Below, in pieces: positions 34,861 through 43,004 of a stretch of 64,000 nucleotides of DNA (positions within the stretch are counted from its first letter, which is position 1; each line of letters begins with the position of its first letter). The notes beneath the pieces were generated by a model. It was not told where the DNA came from, made no database searches, and saw only the letters and a list, made by a program, of their open reading frames with translations. The stretch lies in contig CAINLR010000131.1 of NCBI GenBank assembly GCA_903850425.1, positions 1 through 64,000 on the forward strand, written 5' to 3'. This DNA is from an uncultured Verrucomicrobia subdivision 3 bacterium (lineage in GTDB: Bacteria; Verrucomicrobiota; Verrucomicrobiia; Limisphaerales; UBA11358). The position numbers and the translations under genes are program-made.

Positions 34861-35862
34861 CTACTGCTGGAGCAGCTCCGCCGGTGCGCGCTTCGTCACG
34901 CCGAAGCTGAATGACTGGCCCGCTTTGAAGTCGGCGACGAGTTCAAAGTTTTCGAAGGCCAGCCCGCCCGGAACGGGAGTGTGCGACATCCAATACATGA
35001 ACCGGGCATTGACCGCGCAGCGCAGCGTAGCGCTCAGATCCGCCGCCGGCAGGCGCCAGTATTGGGTGACCTTTTCGCCGCGATATTTCCAGAAGTTGGC
35101 CGGATCCAAGGCGGCGGCCGGATTCGTTTCATCATTGGAGATGGCCACCAGCGCATCGCCGGCGGCGTTTTGCCGCAGCCAGGTGGACGGAAAAAAAGCC
35201 GCAGGCGCGAACCCCGCTCCCGTGTAGTCGCCAAAAATCTTGGCGCTGGAGACCGGCCCGTCTTTCAGCCACAGCCAGCGTGCCCGCGCCTTGTTGCCCA
35301 TCGTCGCGGTGAGGATGCAGGCTTTGATGGGCGCACTGTCCGGCTCCGCCCACACTGTCAACCGCAGTTCATCCGGCGCATCGCTGCGCTGGCTCAGTGC
35401 CAGCCGGACATGCGCGCCATTGCCAAACTTCTCGACCCGCACGGGCAGGGTCAATTCCTCCACGCCTGAATTAGCGGCTCGCGCTGCCACATTGGTGATC
35501 AACGCCGGACCACTCCAAAACATTTTGCCTTGGTGTCCATCAACGCCACTTTTTTCCAACTCGCTGTAACCCCGCGCCGCGCCGACCACAGGCTCAACGG
35601 CGATGAAGTTGATCAGGTCATAGCCGCCGTTGGTCAAGGTGGGATAGCCGATCCGGATCAAACCGCGCGGACCGCCCGGACCTTCCGGGAAGCCACCCGG
35701 AAAAATGGCAAACTGCAAACCGCCGCGCAGTCCCCAGACGGATTGATTGGTGCTGCCGTGGCCAACCCAATCTGCCCCGAGCGCCACCCCGGCACCGAAC
35801 AGGAGGCCCGACCAGCCGAGCCAGCGCTGGAACCGTCGTGCGAGTTGAGGCGTAAAGGCCAT
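34861..35862 (-). CDS. Hypothetical secreted protein of the galactan locus
   Basis: 333 residues from MAFTPQLARR, with a signal peptide (GWSGLLFGAGVALGA). The mature part is beta-rich, with LRGGLQFAIFPGGFPEGPGGPRGLI, RLTVWAEPDSAPIKACILTA and FENFELVADFKAGQSFSFG. I recognise no catalytic motif. The pattern suggests a carbohydrate-related beta-sandwich fold. Its place 33 bp after a PD40 protein, in line with esterases and galactosidases, points to a role in glycan use. Confidence 0.6.
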   Translation of the reverse strand: MAFTPQLARRFQRWLGWSGLLFGAGVALGADWVGHGSTNQSVWGLRGGLQFAIFPGGFPEGPGGPRGLIRIGYPTLTNGGYDLINFIAVEPVVGAARGYSELEKSGVDGHQGKMFWSGPALITNVAARAANSGVEELTLPVRVEKFGNGAHVRLALSQRSDAPDELRLTVWAEPDSAPIKACILTATMGNKARARWLWLKDGPVSSAKIFGDYTGAGFAPAAFFPSTWLRQNAAGDALVAISNDETNPAAALDPANFWKYRGEKVTQYWRLPAADLSATLRCAVNARFMYWMSHTPVPGGLAFENFELVADFKAGQSFSFGVTKRAPAELLQQ

Positions 35863-35895
35863 GACCAGATAAATCAATTAGATTGCCGCCGACGG

Positions 35896-36942
35896 TTAAG
35901 GTTTTCCCGCCGGCATCTTTTCAAGATCGAGCACGAAAATCCCGTGGCCAACTCCGGCCGCCTCGCGGGAGGTTGCCATTTGAAACGCGATGAATCTTCC
36001 ATCGTCGCTCACCACCGGGTTGGACGCCTTGTAGCCGGGATAATCGCTGAAGTAGGTAAGCCGCTCGTAAGCGCCGCCGCCATCGAGTTTCAGTTTCCAA
36101 AGATCCACGAAGCTCGGCCCTTTGTGATTCTGTTTGTCACATTCGACGAGCGTGAATTGGCCGTCGGGAAAGATTCCTTCGGGTTCATCATATTGCCCGG
36201 GCGAATTGGAATAGTTCGTCACCTTTTTCGTGGTGAGATCAATGCCGCACACCTCCGTGCCCTGATAACCATAGGCGCTGAAAGTCATTTCCTTCTCGTC
36301 CGGCGGCCGGAAATTTTGCGTCTCCAGCGTGCAGCGAAACGGCAGGTCGCCGCTGTTGAGAATGAGCTTTTGATTGGCCAATTGGGGAACGCCATTTTCA
36401 AAAATGATGTCCGCTTCCTGCATCCGCGAACTTCCGGCCGGCATCTCCGCCGGATACTCGGCGGCCACGTGCGTCCAGGCGATGTGCAACCGCTGGCGCG
36501 AGACGGCGGCTCCTTCGCTGCATTTGGTGCCGAGCGGCGCGGCGGGCTTGGTCAGGCTGTGATCGAGCACGGAGAGCCAGCATTGTTCACGCGCTTCCCC
36601 GAGGTGTCGGGGATCGAAAACGGCGGGCCCTGACAGCAAAATGTCGCCATTCGCCAGATACGTCGCCCGGGTGTAGCCGGGATGCGGATAGTGGGCGGTC
36701 AGGTTGCGAATGCGCTTCGTCGCGAGATCCAGTTCCATCGCATCGCCAAATGTTTTCGAGAGGAAAAGAAGCTTCTTCCCATCGCGCGACCAGTCGGCGC
36801 GTTCACCGAACCAGGCCACTTGCGTGATGTGCGGCGGCAGATGATCCGCCGGGCTTTCACCGGCCTTGGGTTCAGCGGCGCGCGCGGACCAAGCCGCACC
36901 CAGAACGGCCACCAGCACGGCGGTCCAATTGATTTTATTCAT
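35896..36942 (-). CDS. Secreted PD40/TolB-like beta-propeller protein
   Basis: 348 residues from MNKINWTAVL, with a signal peptide ending near SARAAEP. Repeated WD40-like beta-propeller (PD40) blades are seen: WSRDGKKLLFLSKTFGDAMELDL, YLANGDILLSG, IFPDGQFTLVEC, NPVVSDDGRFIAFQMA. The family occurs in TolB and in oligogalacturonate lyases; the His-rich catalytic set of the lyases cannot be confirmed here. In this locus a binding or pectin-fragment role is plausible. A frame upstream to 37044 overlaps the previous gene's end and looks non-coding. Confidence 0.72.
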   Translation of the reverse strand: MNKINWTAVLVAVLGAAWSARAAEPKAGESPADHLPPHITQVAWFGERADWSRDGKKLLFLSKTFGDAMELDLATKRIRNLTAHYPHPGYTRATYLANGDILLSGPAVFDPRHLGEAREQCWLSVLDHSLTKPAAPLGTKCSEGAAVSRQRLHIAWTHVAAEYPAEMPAGSSRMQEADIIFENGVPQLANQKLILNSGDLPFRCTLETQNFRPPDEKEMTFSAYGYQGTEVCGIDLTTKKVTNYSNSPGQYDEPEGIFPDGQFTLVECDKQNHKGPSFVDLWKLKLDGGGAYERLTYFSDYPGYKASNPVVSDDGRFIAFQMATSREAAGVGHGIFVLDLEKMPAGKP

Positions 36943-37040
36943 GGCGTTGTTCGGTTGGGCTGCGCCAGCGTAAGGCCACGGACAGCGGTTTGAAAAGCTT
37001 TGCCACCCGCGCCCGCCTCGGCGGACATCGGGCAGCGGTG

Positions 37041-38288
37041 TCAATTCCCCAGCGGCTTCTCTGTTGAAACCGTCGGACTCGCGGGCATCTCAAACGTGTT
37101 CACGTCGTCCGGCTTGGCCGGATCAAAAACACCGAAGTCGTCCACGATGAATTTCGCCAGCGGCAACTGGTCCTGCTTGATGCGGGCGATAATGCACTTC
37201 GCCAGTTCGTAGCTGCCGTAATTATTGTGGTGCGTGCCGTCCTGAAAAGCCTTGCCCAAATCGGCCTTGAGCGCGCGATAGAAAGTCCGGCTCATCGCAT
37301 GCAAGTCAATCAGCGCGCACTTGTCCTCCGCGGCCACATCGCGCACCGTTTGCGGATAACCGGCGAGCGTATCCTGTTCCACGCCGCCCTTGCGTTCCAT
37401 CGAAGTCACCAAGACGGGCGTGCCGCCCAGCTCGCGCGTGCGGGCGATAATCTTCTTCAAGTTTGCTTTGTAAGTCTCCAGCGCGTTCGTGGCTTTATCC
37501 TTCATGTCGTTGTGGCCGAATTGCACGAACAGATAATCGCCCGGTTTCATCAGGCTGAAAACCTTGTCGAAGCGGTGCGCGCCGAGCGAACTCCGGATGC
37601 TCTCGCCGGATTCGGCGTAGTTCGCCACGGCCACGCCGGCATTGAAAAAGCGCGGCAGCATCTGGCCCCAACTGTTCCACGGTTCGGCAGGCTGATCGCA
37701 CACGGTCGAATCGCCAGCGATGAAAATGGTCGGCACCTCCACCTTTTCAACTTTCAATTGGGTCAGGCATGGTTTTGCGTCGTTAAACTCCAAAGTCAGC
37801 TTTTCATCCCAATCCACCGTCTCGGTTTCCAGCTCGCGCTTCTTGAGGCTCACTTTCGCAGCCGCCGAAATGCGCGGCGTGCGGACGTTCACCACAAACG
37901 ACCACGTCGCCGTTTTGCCCTTAGCCGTCAGTTTATGTTCCAACATCAACCGGCGCTGCTCGGCCTTGATGGTGGTCACCGAACCTTCGTCGAGCGTCAC
38001 GGTGACCTGGTAATTGCCGGCGGGCACTTTGACGGAAAAATAAAACGGATTGGTGCTGGTGAGCGAAGGAACCTTCAAATTTTCAAAAAACATTTTGGCA
38101 CCTGGTTCAAATCCATAACCCATCTCCCGCGAATACAAGTTCGTCGGCGAAACTTGAATCCAGCCGGCTGCCGGTTTGCCGTTGCCAAAATCAAATTTGA
38201 AACTGGTCTGGGCGCACAACGTCGCGCTGCCGGTGATCACTAGCAGCGCGGGCAGAATTCCGGTTGAGAAACAGTGGCGAAGGTTCAT
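37041..38288 (-). CDS. Rhamnogalacturonan acetylesterase, CE12-type with N-terminal beta domain
   Basis: 415 residues, signal peptide (LPALLVITGSATLCAQ). Residues about 28-185 form a beta-sandwich (FDFGNGKPAAGWIQVSP). The GDSL/SGNH hydrolase follows, with catalytic Ser in FIAGDSTVCDQ, block III in QFGHNDMKD, and the Asp/His pair in DGTHHN. These enzymes remove O-acetyl groups from rhamnogalacturonan I, which opens it to glycosidases. Its start overlaps the end of the next upstream esterase by four bases (ATGA-type), showing tight coupling within the block. Confidence 0.87.
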   Translation of the reverse strand: MNLRHCFSTGILPALLVITGSATLCAQTSFKFDFGNGKPAAGWIQVSPTNLYSREMGYGFEPGAKMFFENLKVPSLTSTNPFYFSVKVPAGNYQVTVTLDEGSVTTIKAEQRRLMLEHKLTAKGKTATWSFVVNVRTPRISAAAKVSLKKRELETETVDWDEKLTLEFNDAKPCLTQLKVEKVEVPTIFIAGDSTVCDQPAEPWNSWGQMLPRFFNAGVAVANYAESGESIRSSLGAHRFDKVFSLMKPGDYLFVQFGHNDMKDKATNALETYKANLKKIIARTRELGGTPVLVTSMERKGGVEQDTLAGYPQTVRDVAAEDKCALIDLHAMSRTFYRALKADLGKAFQDGTHHNNYGSYELAKCIIARIKQDQLPLAKFIVDDFGVFDPAKPDDVNTFEMPASPTVSTEKPLGN

Positions 38289-39259
38289 GGCTGGGTTGGC
38301 CGTGTCGGCGGGTGGTTTGAATTGATTTGGGCGGTTGGTTGATACGGTTCAATCGCCTCGCCCTTTTCGGAAAGGAATTTACCGAGCGGACCACTCGGCA
38401 AACTTTTCAATCCGGCCATGACGCGCGCGGCGTTGAACTGCGCGCCGAGGTCGCTCGTGTGCGTGCCTTTGTCGGCGAACAAAGTGGCCACCTTGTCCGC
38501 GCCTTCTTTTTTGTAGGCATCGGTGATGACCATGGTGAGATCGAAATAAAGTGCGCCATTATTTTTCGCCACTTGCTGATCCCATTCGGCGAGCTTTTCG
38601 AAATCACGTCCGGTTTCCCAGCGCTGCTTGTGCGGAATCGGCGAGCACAAAATCACTGTCGCGCCTTTGGCCTTTGCGTCGGTGACGAACTTCGCCATAT
38701 ACCAGCCGAAGGTGTGGACGAGTTCCTTCGTGCCGTCAGGCTTGGTGTCCTCGACCGTTTCGTCGCCAATGCCCTTGCCGTCCGCGCGACCTTTCATCGC
38801 CGGATCGCCGATGCGGCCCTGGTCATTGTGGCCGAATTGAATGATGACAAAATCACCGGGCCTGATCGCGTCCGCGACTTTTTGCCAGCGGCCTTCCGTG
38901 AAAAATGTCCGTGCGCTGCGGCCGCCGATGGCGTGGTTGACGACGTTGATTTTGTTCGTGTCGAAAAACGGCGTGATGCGCTCGCCCCAGCCCCACAAGC
39001 CCGCGCCCGTGCCGCCGCTGCGCACCGTCGAGTCGCCGACGAGGTGCAGCGTGGGCAGCGCGGCGTCGCGGGCTTTTTCCACGGTCACCTTCGCGGCGTC
39101 CACCACCGGCCGCTCATCCTCGGCGGCGCGGAGAATTCCCGGAACGGCGAGCGCGGCGATCACCAGCCAACGGAGCGCCGGTCTCCGCCCCAGCGCGTTG
39201 GTGAACAGTTTTGAAACGGGCCGGGGCGGAGACCGGCGCTCCAATGGTAGTTGCTCCAT
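38285..39259 (-). CDS. Rhamnogalacturonan acetylesterase, CE12-type
   Basis: 324 residues. Signatures: catalytic Ser in LVGDSTVRSGG, Asn in QFGHNDQGR, and catalytic Asp/His region FADKGTHTSDLGA. The substrate is probably acetylated rhamnogalacturonan. The first ~30 residues, before the signal helix WLVIAALAVPGILRA, are encoded by one arm and the loop of a perfect 20-bp inverted repeat, giving an unusual Arg/Pro-rich n-region (ERRSPPRP). A shorter start without the repeat is not available as ATG, so the repeat seems to have supplied the start region. Stop and next start overlap by four bases. Confidence 0.86.
   Translation of the reverse strand: MEQLPLERRSPPRPVSKLFTNALGRRPALRWLVIAALAVPGILRAAEDERPVVDAAKVTVEKARDAALPTLHLVGDSTVRSGGTGAGLWGWGERITPFFDTNKINVVNHAIGGRSARTFFTEGRWQKVADAIRPGDFVIIQFGHNDQGRIGDPAMKGRADGKGIGDETVEDTKPDGTKELVHTFGWYMAKFVTDAKAKGATVILCSPIPHKQRWETGRDFEKLAEWDQQVAKNNGALYFDLTMVITDAYKKEGADKVATLFADKGTHTSDLGAQFNAARVMAGLKSLPSGPLGKFLSEKGEAIEPYQPTAQINSNHPPTRPTQP
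39172..39242. repeat. Perfect 20-bp inverted repeat at the 5' end of an esterase gene
   Basis: Arms GGAGCGCCGGTCTCCGCCCC (39172-39191) and its exact complement (39223-39242) flank a 31-bp loop. The start codon of the esterase lies 15 bp beyond the right arm, so the whole element is translated as the N-terminus. The mRNA would form a strong hairpin right after the start. Confidence 0.8.
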
Positions 39260-39263
39260 AAAA

Positions 39264-40259
39264 TTACTTCGGTTCAGATTTCATTGTGGCGGCAACCACG
39301 TCCGCTGCCTTTTCCGAAAAAAATTTCGCCAGCGGATTATCCTTCACCGTCTTCAGCCCGGACACCACGCAGATCGCGTTGGTCTGCGCGCCGGATAAAC
39401 TCGTGTGGGGGCCGGCATTGGCAACGAACAGTTCATTCACCTTTTCCTGGCCAAGCGAATCGTATTGGCGCGCGGTGATGTCGTTGAGGTCAATGAACGG
39501 CGCGTTGGCTGCCTTCGCCGCCTCCGCTGCCCAGCCAGCCGCACTGTTTGTGCCGCCACGCGCGGTTTTGCCATCGCGCCAGGTGTTGCGCGGAATGAGC
39601 GAGCAGATCATCGCCGTCGCGCCTTTCGCCCGCGCCGCCGCAACCATCTGCAGCTCATACCAGCCGAACGTGTGGACGGTCTCGAACTTTTTCGTAACGA
39701 GGTTCGTGATGGCCTGCGACTCATCGCCAATCCCGGGCAGCTCGCCGCGTGCGCGCGCGGCGTCGTTGATCGGTCCGCCGTTCGTGCCAAACTGCATGAT
39801 GACCACATCGCCGCGCTTCATGAGCGCGAGCGTGCGCGTCCAGAAATCGCGGTAATAGGTGCGGGCCGTGGTGCCGCCGAGCGCACGGTTCACGACGTTG
39901 ATTTTGCTCGTGTCGAAGAACGGCGCGAGCTGGTCGCCCCAGCCCCATTGTCCACCGCCACCGTCGCCGCGGCCGTTGCGCACGGTGGAATCGCCGATGA
40001 GAAATAGCGACGGCAGGTTTGTGTTCGCAGGGAAATTTTCCCGGCGCGCGGAAACCTGCGTTTCGTTCTTCGGCTGGCCGTCCACAAGCTGCGCGAAGCC
40101 GGATGCGGGCAGAAGTCCCAAGAAAATGACTGCCGCAAGACCAGCCAACCGCCCTCTCATCCCGGCCTTTTCCCCCGCTGGGGGAGAAGGTGGCGGCCGG
40201 CCGGATGAGCCGGCAACCCGGCTGTTCTGATGTTTGAGGCGGGGCAAATGTATTTTCAT
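39264..40259 (-). CDS. GDSL/SGNH acetylesterase related to rhamnogalacturonan acetylesterases
   Basis: 331 residues from MKIHLPRLKH, or 298 from MRGRLAGLAA at 40160, which begins right at a good signal peptide (VIFLGLLPASGFAQ). Ser block FLIGDSTVRNG and Asp/His region ANAGPHTSLSGAQ are present. Block III reads QFGTNGGPIND instead of GHND: the Asn stays but His is replaced by Thr, so activity may differ. A hairpin repeat (40156-40209) is translated between the two possible starts. It sits in line with two other esterases and probably acts on acetylated pectin. Confidence 0.8.
   Translation of the reverse strand: MKIHLPRLKHQNSRVAGSSGRPPPSPPAGEKAGMRGRLAGLAAVIFLGLLPASGFAQLVDGQPKNETQVSARRENFPANTNLPSLFLIGDSTVRNGRGDGGGGQWGWGDQLAPFFDTSKINVVNRALGGTTARTYYRDFWTRTLALMKRGDVVIMQFGTNGGPINDAARARGELPGIGDESQAITNLVTKKFETVHTFGWYELQMVAAARAKGATAMICSLIPRNTWRDGKTARGGTNSAAGWAAEAAKAANAPFIDLNDITARQYDSLGQEKVNELFVANAGPHTSLSGAQTNAICVVSGLKTVKDNPLAKFFSEKAADVVAATMKSEPK
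40156..40209. repeat. Hairpin repeat within the 5' end of an esterase gene
   Basis: Outer arms CTCATCCCGGCC and GGCCGGATGAG enclose CTTTTCCCCCGCTGGGGGAG. It is read as SGRPPPSPPAGEKAGMR in the longer version of the esterase. The CCCCCGCTGGGGG core is characteristic of a dispersed repeat type in many bacterial genomes. It may have introduced a new in-frame start codon. Confidence 0.65.
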
Positions 40260-40278
40260 TTTCAGTTTTGGAAATAAA

Positions 40279-41835
40279 TTAATCCTGCAATTCAAACTTC
40301 GGTGCGTCCGTGCGGAATTGCGCCGCCGGCAATCCCGCCGCATTGTAAAGATGTCCGCCCTCTGGAAAATTCACCCAGGCCGAGCGCACCGCGACGGGTG
40401 CGGAAATGCCCGGGCTGCTGACGATGACCGATTGGCCGTCAATCTGCGCGTCAGCGGAAACAAACTTTCCATCCGCGCCCGCGAGGCTGAACCATTTCAA
40501 AGTTCCATCGCGCGCCACGAGTCCGTCGGCGTGAGAAAAATTCACGCGAATGGCCTGGCCTTCAATCTTCATGGCCTCATACACCGGGCCGGAGAACTCA
40601 ATCTTCTGGCCGTAAACATTGGCCCGCGCGAGGCGCGCCAGCCGGTCGCCCACGTCCTGCTTGTTGTGCGGATGCACGTTCTTGCGTTCGCCGATGTCGG
40701 TGGCGACGGCCATGCCGGTGTGCGGCAACCGGAGCGCGGTCGCTTGCGCCTCGCGCACGAGCGGACTGTTGCTGGCGGCTTCCTGACCGGCAAGCTGCAC
40801 GAGGTAAAACGGAAATTCACCTTCACCCCACAGCTTGCGCCAGTCGCGGATCAACGTCGCCTGCACGCGCGGATAAAGGTCAATGCCGCCCTTGTTCGCG
40901 TCCACGATGGATTCGCCCTGATACCAAATCGCGCCGCGCATCGCGAACGGGATCACTGGCGCGACCATGCCATTGAAGAGCACCGTGGCGTGATGCTGAT
41001 CCTGCACGGGATCGCGAGGTGGACCGCCGCGCCGACGGCTGGCCGGCGCAGCGTTAGTCGCACTCACGTCTTCGGAACGCGGCGGTGCGATGACCGGCGG
41101 CGGGTTGATGCGAAACTTTTCCACCGCCCCATCGAACCGGTCGAGCAGCGGTTTCAATTTGGGATCCGCCGCCAGCGCTTCGCGGCGAATCCACGCTTCC
41201 GCCGTGCTCGCGCCAAACGCCAGCGTGATGATGCCCACCGGCACTTTGATTTCCTTTTGCAAATCACGCGCGAAGCAATAGGCCACGGCGGAAAACGCCG
41301 GCGCGTTTGCCGACGTGCAAATTTTCCACTCGCCACCGACGCGATTGGTCGGGGCGTAAGTCTTTTGCGCCTCGCCGGTGAAGACGCGGATGAGCGGATA
41401 ATTGGCGGCGGCAATCTCCGCTTCCTCGTTTGCGACGCCGGCAAAATACTTCACCTTTTTTGACATGGAAAAATCCATGTTCGACTGGCCGGACGCGAGC
41501 CACACTTCGCCGACGAGCACGTCGTCGCATTTCAGACGGCCGATGGCTGATGACCGATTGCCGCGCACGAGCAATTCGCGCGGTTCGGCGCTGGCGGGCA
41601 TGGGCCTGAGTGTCACCCTCCAGTGGCCATTCGCATCCGCCATCGCGGAAACGTTCTGCCCGGCGAATTCGACGGTCACCGCCTCGCCTGCGTCCGCCGT
41701 GCCCCACACGGGCACCGGCAGATCGCGCTGCAAAACCATGTGGCTGGTGAATGGACTGGCGAGCTGCACCTCGGCCAGCAGCGGACTTGCCGTCAGGAAC
41801 AGGACTAACCAGCTGTTGGAAATAAATTTCAGCAT
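40279..41835 (-). CDS. Sialate O-acetylesterase-type esterase (SGNH)
   Basis: 518 residues from MLKFISNSW, signal peptide (WLVLFLTASPLLA). Motifs: VLQRDLPVPVWGTA, the catalytic Ser in WLASGQSNMDFSM, GAIWYQGESI and VREAQATALRLPHTGMAVATDIG. This is the 9-O-acetylesterase family found widely in plant-polysaccharide loci, where it deacetylates xylan, mannan or pectin rather than sialic acid. A 25-residue insert rich in Arg/Pro (ASRRRGGPPRDPV) lies near residue 275. It is 12 bp from the GH53 stop, so co-transcribed. Confidence 0.87.
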   Translation of the reverse strand: MLKFISNSWLVLFLTASPLLAEVQLASPFTSHMVLQRDLPVPVWGTADAGEAVTVEFAGQNVSAMADANGHWRVTLRPMPASAEPRELLVRGNRSSAIGRLKCDDVLVGEVWLASGQSNMDFSMSKKVKYFAGVANEEAEIAAANYPLIRVFTGEAQKTYAPTNRVGGEWKICTSANAPAFSAVAYCFARDLQKEIKVPVGIITLAFGASTAEAWIRREALAADPKLKPLLDRFDGAVEKFRINPPPVIAPPRSEDVSATNAAPASRRRGGPPRDPVQDQHHATVLFNGMVAPVIPFAMRGAIWYQGESIVDANKGGIDLYPRVQATLIRDWRKLWGEGEFPFYLVQLAGQEAASNSPLVREAQATALRLPHTGMAVATDIGERKNVHPHNKQDVGDRLARLARANVYGQKIEFSGPVYEAMKIEGQAIRVNFSHADGLVARDGTLKWFSLAGADGKFVSADAQIDGQSVIVSSPGISAPVAVRSAWVNFPEGGHLYNAAGLPAAQFRTDAPKFELQD

Positions 41836-41847
41836 AGAAACAATCAA

Positions 41848-43002
41848 TCAATGGCCGTCGGATCTCGGCAAGGGCCGCGTATATTTATCAAAGACCGAAA
41901 GGACGGGCAGCGCGTTTCCGGCTTCGTCAAAAAAACTGCGCGAGCCGAGGCCGCCGCGATGGCCCACCGCCGGTTCCCACCAGAAAATTCCCTTGCCGCG
42001 ACCGTTGGGTGTGGCCATCACGATACGCGTCACTTCGTCCAGATAATCACGCTGACCGGCGGGGGTTTCCGGAAACGGCCCGCCGCGCTCGCTGGCTTCG
42101 CGCGCCGGCCGCCAGTTATAGGCCGTCTCCACGACGATGATGTCTTTGCCATATTCACTGGCCGTGAAGGCCAGATTTTCCCGGAGTCCTTCGAGGTTCC
42201 CATGCCACCACGGATAATACGAGAAGCCGATCACGTCGTAGGCAATCTTGAAACGTTTGAGCTTGTCGAAAAAATATTTCGTCTGCGCGATGTTCGCGCC
42301 CTGATCGAAATGGATCATGATTTTCGGACGCGATAATTTTCCACGTCCAGCCTCCACGCCTTTGATTCCCGCGCGCAGGTAATCGGCGAAATTATCCCAA
42401 TGCTCCGGCAATTTCCCATCCGGCCAGAGCATGCCCACGCGAACTTCATTGCCGATCTGCACCATGTCCGGCAGAACGCCCGCGTCACGAAACGCAGCTA
42501 CCGTATCGCGCGTATAGGCAAAAACATTTTGCACGCGCTCCTGGTGCGCGAGATTTTTCCAGGCGTCCGGCGTCGGCTGTTTGCCGGGGTCGGCCCACGT
42601 GCTCGCATAATGAAAATCGAGCAGGAATTTGTAGCCCAGCTTTTTCGCGGCCTGCGCCATGGCCAAAGTATATTTCAAATCGTTCGGCAGATTGCCGCCG
42701 ACCGGCTCGACAAAAACGCGCAGGCGAATCCAGTTGTAACCGTGATTCTTGAAAAGCTGCAAGCCGGGCAAGGCGTTCGTGCCGTCCTTGAAGACAGTGC
42801 CGCGCGCTTCCGCCTGTTTCAGAAACGACAAGTCCGCGCCGAACGCGAAATCGGCAGCGCGGGCAGAAAAGCTCCAACCGCCCAGCACCAAGCTCCAGAG
42901 AAGCAGCAAGCGCCAAGCACGAAACAACCGCCGCGAAGTTTTTGGAGCTGGGCGGTTGGGATTTCTCTGGTGCTTGGATGTTGGTGTTTGGAATTTTTTC
43001 AT
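41848..43002 (-). CDS. Arabinogalactan endo-beta-1,4-galactanase, GH53
   Basis: 384 residues. The mature enzyme starts near ADFAFGADLS and shows GH53 motifs: YNWIRLRVFVEP, DFHYASTWADPGKQ, acid/base Glu186 in QIGNEVRVGMLWPDGK, FSYYPWW, and nucleophile Glu292 in VVETAYNW. It cuts beta-1,4-galactan side chains of rhamnogalacturonan I to galacto-oligosaccharides for the GH2 enzymes encoded next to it. The signal peptide (LLLLWSLVLGGWSFSARA) lies within a word-like inverted repeat. The start at 43002 lies two bases after the GH2 stop, indicating coupled translation. Confidence 0.92.
   Translation of the reverse strand: MKKFQTPTSKHQRNPNRPAPKTSRRLFRAWRLLLLWSLVLGGWSFSARAADFAFGADLSFLKQAEARGTVFKDGTNALPGLQLFKNHGYNWIRLRVFVEPVGGNLPNDLKYTLAMAQAAKKLGYKFLLDFHYASTWADPGKQPTPDAWKNLAHQERVQNVFAYTRDTVAAFRDAGVLPDMVQIGNEVRVGMLWPDGKLPEHWDNFADYLRAGIKGVEAGRGKLSRPKIMIHFDQGANIAQTKYFFDKLKRFKIAYDVIGFSYYPWWHGNLEGLRENLAFTASEYGKDIIVVETAYNWRPAREASERGGPFPETPAGQRDYLDEVTRIVMATPNGRGKGIFWWEPAVGHRGGLGSRSFFDEAGNALPVLSVFDKYTRPLPRSDGH
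42868..42987. repeat. Word-like inverted repeat encoding the GH53 signal peptide
   Basis: The left part holds GCTCCAACCGCCCAGCACC and AAGCTCCAGAGAA; the right part holds their complements in shuffled order (GGAGCTGGGCGGTTGG, TTTCTCTGG, TGCTTGGATGTTGG). The words match those of the repeats at 4683-4790 and 5247-5300. On the minus strand it is translated as most of residues 5-45 of GH53. Confidence 0.72.
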
Positions 43003-43004
43003 TC

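Noticed and set aside
34687-34914. Plus-strand 75-codon frame upstream of the giant repeat gene
   Set aside because: It runs into the end of a real minus-strand gene, is Arg-rich and lacks any motif.
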